DNA of 27,485 bases from Monosiga brevicollis MX1 (lineage: Eukaryota > Opisthokonta > Choanoflagellata > Craspedida > Salpingoecidae): assembly GCF_000002865.3 (NCBI RefSeq), contig NW_001865042.1:312536-340020 (forward strand), in the 5' to 3' direction. A model generated the notes under the pieces. The model had not been told where the DNA came from and made no database searches. It was given only the letters and a program-made list of their open reading frames with translations. Numbering within the stretch: position 1 is the stretch's first letter; the number at the start of each line of letters is the position of its first letter. The translations under genes and the position numbers were made by a program. This document shows, piece after piece, positions 21,485 through 27,485 of the stretch.

Positions 21485-23503
21485 CTAAACGACACGGCCT
21501 GGTGTCTGTGGGGGTAGCAAATGCGTCCATCTAATGCCGTCCCCAATAGGCGGGTGTGTGCTGGGAAAGAGCACGCTCAATAGCGTGCGGCGTCCAGAGA
21601 GGCCAAGAAAATTCTTCCAATTGGTCCAGATGCCCTTGGAATATGGATGGCGGAAGGACTATGGGCGGGGTAGCAAAACATCATGCGGCACAAGTACATA
21701 CAGTGAAATAGCAACGAGAGAGCCTCAAAGATATGCCTTGGGCAAGATTATCCAAAGCAAGCCAGGCACTGAGCTCGCATCGTACCCGATCGCGCCAACA
21801 CTGGCGGAAATTCTGTTGAAACTCGATCGTGGTTTCCGCACGCGACACAAATAACACGTGACTAAAGCAAGTAAGCCAAACGGATCGTGTCAAAAATAGA
21901 AAGTAGACTACCGTCGCATCATTGCGCTCTTCCCCGCCCCCCTCCCAGGAAAAAAAAGGAACAGGTCAGAAAGGGTTACCCAACCTGAAAAGCAAGATGC
22001 CCAAAGCAAAGGCAACGGCAAAGGTCAAGATGGTAGCAAAAGTGACGCCCTTGCCCAAGTACTGGGAGCATCGCGACAATTACAATGCAAGGGCACTCGG
22101 GTAGACGTGAGCACCTCAAAACTCAATCGAGGATAGAAAGCAAATGGTTTGCCATGCGAGTGGTGCTTCTGCTTCTTCTTCCTTGGCCCGGAGGAAAAAT
22201 GACCACACAATCGCAGACATCAAGAGATAGTACGTACGCCAAGGTGATGAAGTTCTCGGACCTCGTTCACCAACGGGTGGCTAGGATCACTCACGAGTAA
22301 AACTCGTGCACGAGCTCTCTAAACGTTCCAGTAGGTCACGGCAAGTAAGCATGTGTGAACGAGCCAAGGCAAACACATCATTGCGTTTGCTGCCTGACCT
22401 TGAGATAGAGGTTCCCAGCCACACACATGATGTAGATGCAGCCCACCCATAAAAAGGCCATGAAAAGAAAAAAGTACCGATGGTTAAAATGCCCGACACA
22501 GTTGTTGATCCACTGCACAAAGCGTGTCGAGGTCTAAAATGAGGGACAGGCAGCAGGCAAAGAACGATGGATCACCCAACAAAGGGCGATGAGGACATAC
22601 TGGGCAGTGATGATCCATGTTCAAGACACAACGCTTGCAAATGCTGCAGTGATGTGCCCGAGCAGGGCGCAAGCTACGGCACTTGAAGCAGTAGTCGGGT
22701 CGGTATATGCGGGTGTATGCCTCGTGCTCGGCATCGCTGACCTAGAACACAGCCAGTTCGTCAACAATGCTTTTTTTTTTTTTTTTCTGATAGCAGATGA
22801 GGCTGCCGAAAGGCATTCGAGTAACCCTAGAGGTGGACTTGACGTTTTCGTGGTCTGAAATGAGGGCTTACCCGGGTTGGTTTGAATTTGCCGGGGTCTG
22901 TCATTACCACCATGCCATAGTTGAACGCAATGTTGATCAAGAGCCAATGGGCAAAGAGGAAGTGGCAAACAAAGGCCTCGTTCGAAGAGGTGGCGTACAA
23001 ATAGGGCATCAAAATCTATGTCGTACACACGTTCAGACGTGAGGTGGCGGGCGAAGAAGATGGATGACCGAAGCCAAAGCCACTCGACGCGTGGACAAAG
23101 GCTCACCTTGTAGTAACAGTAGACAATGGCGCCAATTAACGTAATGGCTAGAAAGACGAGGATCTTGTTGGAACCAAGCATCATCACATGCAGCAGTGAA
23201 CACGATGAGTCTTGATCAACTCGTCAAACGTGCACCGCCCTCTGCACTTTCTTGGCCGTGAGAACGTACCAGACCAAAGAGGTACATGAGATTATCCAGG
23301 ACCGCCACCCCTGCCCGTGCAAGGCGCGCCACACTCCGCCCAATTGGTGTTGTCACATGCGGAGGCAAGCAGGGCAACACTGCACCCGTCCCATCCAAGA
23401 TAAAAGTCTCCAAACTTGCAGCCTCCTCTGCCGTCAACTCCTCCCCGTCCATCATTGCCGCCGGCGCCATAGCCGCTGCCGTCGCCGATGATCTCGACGA
23501 CAT
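21485..23503 (-). CDS. ZDHHC16: DHHC palmitoyltransferase, ZDHHC16-like
   Basis: Nine exons: 23503-23270, 23163-23107, 23015-22872, 22741-22601, 22512-22399, 22318-22238, 22061-21985, 21861-21786, 21658-21485. Phases agree, giving 365 aa against about 377 for the human protein. Four membrane segments are visible ([62 protein letters not shown]). The cysteine-rich domain is complete (C163 to C191: [17 protein letters not shown] at 188-191), with catalytic Cys191. A TDPGK motif comes before it and the TTxE-type motif (ETTIE) after TM4. The ending resembles ZDHHC16 closely: [12 protein letters not shown], then [15 protein letters not shown]. It transfers palmitate to cysteines of membrane-associated proteins, probably at the ER or Golgi. 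A long T tract plus CAG lies just before the ATG, so an upstream exon is likely. The gene converges on the two-pore channel gene with 265 bp between stops and diverges from the CCDC115-like gene. Confidence 0.93.
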
Positions 23504-23774
23504 TCCTGTCAAGCAAGCAAAAAAAAAAAAAAACACTTAAAATCCACAACTGTTGTTCTCAACTACTTGGCGAATGTCATCTTTTTTGAACGAACAGTTT
23601 GGAGGACGTGTGCGACGACCACAACGACGACGGTGGCGACGGCGGCGGCGGCGACGACGACGACAACGGGGGTGTTGTTCGCTGTGGTCGACGTATTATT
23701 GCGATATTAGCAGCGGTGTTTAGTGGTGGCGAAAACGTTTTGGGTTTATTTTTGTTGCTCCTTTATTACTTTGG
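23504..23774. promoter_or_regulatory. compact bidirectional promoter region (ZDHHC16-like / CCDC115-like)
   Basis: Only 271 bp separate the two diverging ATGs, so both genes probably share one promoter region. It contains a GC-rich CGACGG/CGGCGG tract (about 23613-23670) and, next to the ZDHHC16-like ATG, a 14-nt A run on the plus strand. Read on the minus strand this run is a polypyrimidine tract ending in a CAG acceptor. No TATA box is evident. Confidence 0.55.
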
Positions 23775-24642
23775 ATGATGAGCGACATGGCGACCGTCGT
23801 GGGCCGTGAAGCGGATGAGGAACGCGATGAGGTGTTATCCAGATTCATGTCCGACTATGTCGAGTACAGAGCCCTCATGGCTCGGGTGCAAAGCTCCATG
23901 TCCGAGGCAAGCTTGACCTGAGCGTCCGATAAACGTGGAGGTTAACGTATTATCTTGCAAGAGGACTCGGAAACTGACTCTCATTCCTTCTGACGCTACC
24001 TCGTTGGCAGGGCTTCCTGAGTATGGCACAAGCACGGAAAACGTTGGGGATGTACGGATTGGGAGCCGCTCGCTTCCCCTCGCAAATGACTGCTTCGAAG
24101 CGTGTCACAACAGACACAAGGTTGATTGGATATGTCCGTCGTGTATCATCTTCTTGTTAGGTGCTTGTATTCACCTTTGCCTGTCATCTGGTGTTTTTTA
24201 TTTTTTTTTGCAGCAACGCATCGAGCGAGAGCGACACAACCACAGCAACAAGCAGTCACAGGCTTCGGAAACGAGTACGCATGTTGAGACTGCCCATGCA
24301 TTCATTCTCTCTATGCCAAATCCTGAGGGACCAGCTGTGGGTTTATTAGGAAGGCAAAACGTTGCAAGCCAGCTCTGTGCCAGCACAAGATGAAGCTCAA
24401 GCATCCAAAAAAGGCATTTCTCAAGCTGATCCAATCCGGTCAGAGTATTTTATTTTCCGATTGACCTCTTTCTTTTCGATGACTCACTCCTTTTTTTTTG
24501 TCGTAGATGGTTCTCGCCGCTCCCACCCCCAGCTCTTCGCCACAGCCAAAATCAATTCCAGCTCGCCCTCGATGACCTGCTGCAACTGGCGCTAGTGCAA
24601 GCGAGACTGCTGGCTTGTGACCGTGAATACCAGACACATTGA
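23775..24642 (+). CDS. CCDC115: CCDC115/Vma22-like V-ATPase assembly factor
   Basis: Five exons: 23775-23906, 24011-24120, 24214-24274, 24350-24438, 24507-24642. Phases agree, giving 175 aa (human is about 180). The N-terminal helix (DEVLSRFMSDYVEYRALMAR) continues into EGFLSMAQARKTLG and a Met/Pro segment, as in CCDC115 (EGWLSLAKAR in my memory of the human protein). A low-complexity Ser/Thr middle follows. The C-terminus has the family's DP-x-x-WF motif (ADPIRWFSPLPPPALRHSQ) and a final helix (FQLALDDLLQLALVQARLL). CCDC115/Vma22 is a coiled-coil chaperone at the ER and ER-Golgi intermediate compartment, needed to assemble the membrane Vo sector of the proton-pumping V-ATPase. The first intron appears to be GC-AG (GAG then GCAAGC). 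A GT donor at 23892 would also keep frame but would delete five residues including the conserved Glu. Starts at 23775 and 23778 are adjacent in-frame ATGs. Confidence 0.88.
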
Positions 24643-24873
24643 GAGGATTGATAAGGCCATGCGCTTTGATTGTTGACATAATAATAGACGATAAGCTGAT
24701 TGATTAAAACTCATCAAAGAAAGGCAAATTACAACTTTTGCATGCAGAAAACACTCAAGTACACGGGTCACGCGCAAGGTTTGCGTCTGGCATGCTGGTT
24801 CAACAAAATCTAACACTGCTAACATAAAACGTAAACCAAAAGTTGCGTAGCATTGAGTTGAATGGATGTAAAA

Positions 24874-27485
24874 TCATAGGTCGTGCTCCGTGAGATGAGG
24901 CGCAGGCGCAGCCCGTGCTGCCCCCCACGCAGACGCACGACGAGAATTTACTGATAGTAGATCCCAAGGATCTGATTCCAGGATATCAAATCCTTCATCC
25001 TCATAAAGACTTGGTCGTCGCCGACGCCAAACCGCTAAGACAATGAAAAAACAACAAGATAAAACTCCCAACGCCACCAGGACAGGCCAAATGACATCGA
25101 GGGAGTTGTTATCCTCACCGCCACTAGCTGGGGACAGGGTGGTCTGTGGGCGAGTGTCATTGACATATTGAAGATCGCCTTGATCGATCGAGGGATCATT
25201 GGTGGTAGAGAAGAAGTTACCAAGAACAAAGTCAAACACTGTCGTTACGGAAGGTTGTGAAGATGATGGAAGCAGAGAGCTCGACGTCGACGAACTAGTT
25301 GAGCTAGTGCTTGAGGTACTCGAGGTCGATGATGTGCTCGAGGTAGAGCTCGTAGAGGTCGTCGAGCTTGTCGAGGTTGTGCTCGACGTCGAGCTAGTGC
25401 TCGATGTGCTTGATGTACTGGTGCTCGAGGAGGTCGATGATGTGCTCGAGGTACTCGACGTAGATGTCGTACTGGACGTCGAGCTCGTGGAGCTGGTGCT
25501 CGAAGTCGATGATGTGCTCGACGTCGAGCTAGTGCTCGATGTGCTTGATGTACTGGTGATCGAGGAGGTCGATGATGTGCTCGAGGTACTCGACGTAGAT
25601 GTCGTACTGGACGTCGAGCTCGTGGAGCTGGTGCTCGAAGTCGATGATGTGCTCGAGGTAGAGCTGGTGCTCGATGTGCTCGAGGTACTGGTGGTCGAGC
25701 TGGTGCTCGATGTGCTCGAGGTACTAGTGGTCGAGCTGGTGCTCGATGTGCTCGAGGTACTCGACGTAGATGTCGTACTGGACGTCGAGCTCGTGGAGCT
25801 GGTGCTCGAAGTCGATGATGTGCTCGAGGTAGAGCTAGTGCTCGATGTGCTCGTGGTGCTCGATGTGCTCGAGGTACTAGTGGTCGAGCTGGTGCTCGAT
25901 GTGCTCGAAGTACTAGTGGTCGAGCTGGTGCTCGATGTGCTTGAGGTAGAGCTAGTGCTCGATGTGCTCGAGGTACTGGTGGTCGAGCTGGTGCTCGATG
26001 TGCTCGAGGTACTAGTGGTCGAGCTGGTGCTCGATGTGCTTGAGGTAGAGCTAGTGCTCGATGTGCTCGAGGTACTGGTGGTCGAGCTGGTGCTCGATGT
26101 GCTCGAGGTACTGGTGGTCGAGCTGGTGCTCGATGTGCTCGAGGTACTCGACGTAGATGTAGTACTGGACGTCGAGCTTGTGGAGCTGGTGCTCGAAGTC
26201 GATGATGTGCTCGAGGTAGAGCTGGTGCTCGATGTGCTCGAGGTACTGGTGGTCGAGCTGGTGCTCGATGTGCTCGAGGTACTAGTGGTCGAGCTGGTGC
26301 TCGATGTGCTCGAGGTACTCGACGTAGATGTCGTACTGGACGTCGAGCTCGTGGAGCTGGTGCTCGAAGTCGATGATGTGCTCGAGGTAGAGCTAGTGCT
26401 CGATGTGCTCGAGGTGCTGGTGGTCGAGCTGGTGCTCGATGTGCTCGAGGTACTGGTGGTCGAGCTGGTGCTCGATGTGCTCGAGGTACTAGTGGTCGAG
26501 CTGGTGCTCGATGTGCTCGAGGTACTCGACGTAGATGTCGTACTGGACGTCGAGCTCGTGGAGCTGGTGCTCGAAGTCGATGATGTGCTCGAGGTAGAGC
26601 TAGTGCTCGATGTGCTCGAGGTGCTAGTGGTCGAGCTGGTGCTCGATGTGCTCGAGGTACTCGACGTAGATGTAGTACTGGACGTCAAGCTTGTGGAGCT
26701 GGTGCTCGAAGTCGATGATGTGCTCGAGGTCGAGCTAGTGCTCGATGTGCTCGAGGTACTAGTGGTCGAGCTGGTGCTCGATGTGCTCGAAGTACTAGTG
26801 GTCGAGCTGGTGCTCGATGTGCTTGAGGTAGAGCTAGTGCTCGATGTGCTCGAGGTACTGGTGGTCGAGCTGGTGCTCGATGTGCTCGAGGTACTCGACG
26901 TAGATGTCGTACTGGACGTCGAGCTCGTGGAGCTGGTGCTCGAAGTCGATGATGTGCTCGAGGTCGAGCTAGTGCTCGATGTGCTCGAAGTACTAGTGGT
27001 CGAGCTGGTGCTCGATGTGCTCGAGGTACTAGTGGTCGAGCTGGTGCTCGATGTGCTCGAGGTACTCGACGTAGATGTAGTACTGGACGTCGAGCTTGTG
27101 GAGCTGGTGCTCGAAGTCGATGATGTGCTCGAGGTCGAGCTAGTGCTCGATGTGCTCGAAGAACTAGTGGTCGAGCTGGTGCTCGATGTGCTCGAAGTAC
27201 TAGTGGTCGAGCTGGTGCTCGATGTGCTTGAGGTAGAGCTAGTGCTCGATGTGCTCGAGGTACTAGTGGTCGAGCTGGTGCTCGATGTGCTCGAGGTACT
27301 CGACGTAGATGTAGTACTGGACGTCGAGCTTGTGGAGCTGGTGCTCGAAGTCGATGATGTGCTCGAGGTCGAGCTAGTGCTCGATGTGCTCGAAGAACTA
27401 GTGGTCGAGCTGGTGCTCGATGTGCTCGAAGTACTAGTGGTCGAGCTGGTGCTCGATGTGCTTGAGGTAGAGCTAGTGCTCGATG
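24874..27485 (-). CDS. mucin-like type I membrane protein with Ser/Thr repeat stalk (5' end outside window)
   Basis: One open frame runs from the window end to a TGA at 24876-24874. No start or signal peptide is visible, so the gene is truncated at its 5' end. At least 730 residues are almost only Ser and Thr in SST/TSS triplets with periodic TTS. They are followed by a non-repetitive stretch of about 75 residues (TTVFDFVLGNFF, then DPSIDQGDLQYVNDT with a possible N-glycosylation site). A single membrane segment comes next (VIWPVLVALGVLSCCFFIVL), then four Arg as stop-transfer, and a cytosolic tail of about 50 residues. The repeats are probably heavily O-glycosylated and form an extended stalk at the cell surface, perhaps carrying an adhesive domain further upstream. 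The tail contains YEDEGF, DPW and WDLL, which resemble endocytic sorting signals. No protein family can be named from this part. Confidence 0.8.
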   Translation of the reverse strand, partial: SSTSSTSSTSSTSSTTSTSSTSSTSSTTSSSSTSSTSSTSSTSSTSSTSSTSSTSSTTSTSSTSSTSSTSSTTSTSSTSSTSSTSSTSSTSSTTSTSSTSSTSSTTSSSSTSSTSSTSSTSSTSSTSSTSSTSSTTSTSSTSSTSSTSSTTSTSSTSSTSSTTSTSSTSSTSSTSSTSSTSSTSSTSSTSSTTSTSSTSSTSSTSSTTSTSSTSSTSSTSSTSSTSSTTSTSSTSSTSSTTSTSSTSSTSSTSSTSSTSSTSSTSLTSSTTSTSSTSSTSSTSSTTSTSSTSSTSSTSSTSSTSSTSSTSSTSSTTSTSSTSSTSSTSSTTSTSSTSSTSSTTSTSSTSSTSSTTSTSSTSSTSSTSSTSSTSSTSSTSSTSSTTSTSSTSSTSSTSSTTSTSSTSSTSSTTSTSSTSSTSSTSSTSSTSSTSSTSSTSSTTSTSSTSSTSSTSSTTSTSSTSSTSSTTSTSSTSSTSSTSSTSSTSSTTSTSSTSSTSSTTSTSSTSSTSSTSSTSSTSSTTSTSSTSSTSSTTSTSSTSSTTSTSSTSSTSSTSSTSSTSSTSSTSSTTSTSSTSSTSSTSSTTSTSSTSSTSSTTSTSSTSSTSSTSSTSSTSSTSSTSSTSSTTSTSSTSSTSSTSSITSTSSTSSTSSTSSTSSTSSTSSTSSTSSTTSTSSTSSTSSTSSSTSTSSTSSTSSTSSTTSTSSTTSTSSTSSTSSTSSTSSTSSTSSSTSSSLLPSSSQPSVTTVFDFVLGNFFSTTNDPSIDQGDLQYVNDTRPQTTLSPASGGEDNNSLDVIWPVLVALGVLSCCFFIVLAVWRRRRPSLYEDEGFDILESDPWDLLSVNSRRASAWGAARAAPAPHLTEHDL
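25278..27485 (-). repeat. coding minisatellite of 9-bp (Ser-Ser-Thr) units with higher-order blocks
   Basis: Variants of a 9-bp unit repeat for over 2.2 kb and continue past the window edge. Landmark blocks containing CTCGACGTAGATG recur at 25454, 25589, 25760, 26147, 26318, 26525, 26660, 26894, 27065 and 27299. The spacings are 135, 171, 387, 171, 207, 135, 234, 171 and 234 bp, all exact multiples of 9. Larger cassettes have therefore duplicated without breaking the unit. The array is likely to be length-polymorphic and prone to assembly collapse. Confidence 0.93.

Noticed and set aside
22741-22800. Long T tract near 22770 as a terminator or poly(A) insertion scar
   Set aside because: On the coding strand it is an A run inside an intron of the ZDHHC16-like gene, with no target-site duplication or element sequence beside it.
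25270-27485. Long plus-strand frame of Val/Leu/Glu/Asp repeats opposite the mucin-like stalk
   Set aside because: A 9-bp repeat keeps several frames open on both strands. The minus frame ends in a sensible membrane segment and tail, while the plus frame has no non-repetitive domain in the window.
24874-27485. CRISPR-like repeat array
   Set aside because: There are no unique spacers of regular length. The repeats are contiguous 9-bp coding units in a eukaryotic gene.

Overview
This is nuclear DNA from an intron-rich, GC-rich unicellular eukaryote. Eight of the nine genes are split by short GT-AG introns, mostly 50-180 nt. The ninth is a mucin-like gene that is cut off by the window end. The gene content combines an SH2-VPS9-RA protein, a two-pore channel, INO80E, ZDHHC16 and CCDC115/VMA22 with a Ser/Thr-rich surface protein. 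That mix suggests a holozoan protist, most likely a choanoflagellate. The species is an inference. Exon models were built by hand from splice signals, reading-frame phase and remembered family motifs. No searches or alignments were run.

Layout, left to right: a TOG/HEAT-repeat protein (minus, 3' end cut off, 1-1362); an INO80E-like chromatin-remodelling subunit with a long acidic tail (plus, 2783-5406); an unrecognised multi-pass membrane protein with a long disordered tail (minus, 6219-9141); mitochondrial ATP synthase subunit f (plus, 10804-11251); a RIN-type Rab5 exchange factor, SH2-VPS9-RA (minus, 12120-15690); a two-pore cation channel (plus, 17224-21219); a ZDHHC16-like palmitoyltransferase (minus, 21485-23503); a CCDC115/Vma22-like V-ATPase assembly factor (plus, 23775-24642); and a mucin-like type I membrane protein (minus, 24874 to the window end, 5' end missing).

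The nine genes alternate strictly in strand, so neighbours are alternately divergent and convergent. The divergent spacers are 0.27 kb (ZDHHC16/CCDC115) to about 1.7 kb. They hold most of the simple-sequence DNA: GA tracts, a GT run, a 9-bp array, a 6-bp array, and one nested inverted repeat upstream of the INO80E gene.

Three of the five genes between 12 and 24.7 kb belong to endolysosome biology: a Rab5 GEF, an endolysosomal channel and a V-ATPase assembly factor. A palmitoyltransferase lies among them. This is suggestive but may be chance. The most useful results are the complete, phase-consistent 14-exon RIN-like model, the 16-exon channel with non-consensus selectivity filters, and the unrecognised membrane protein.
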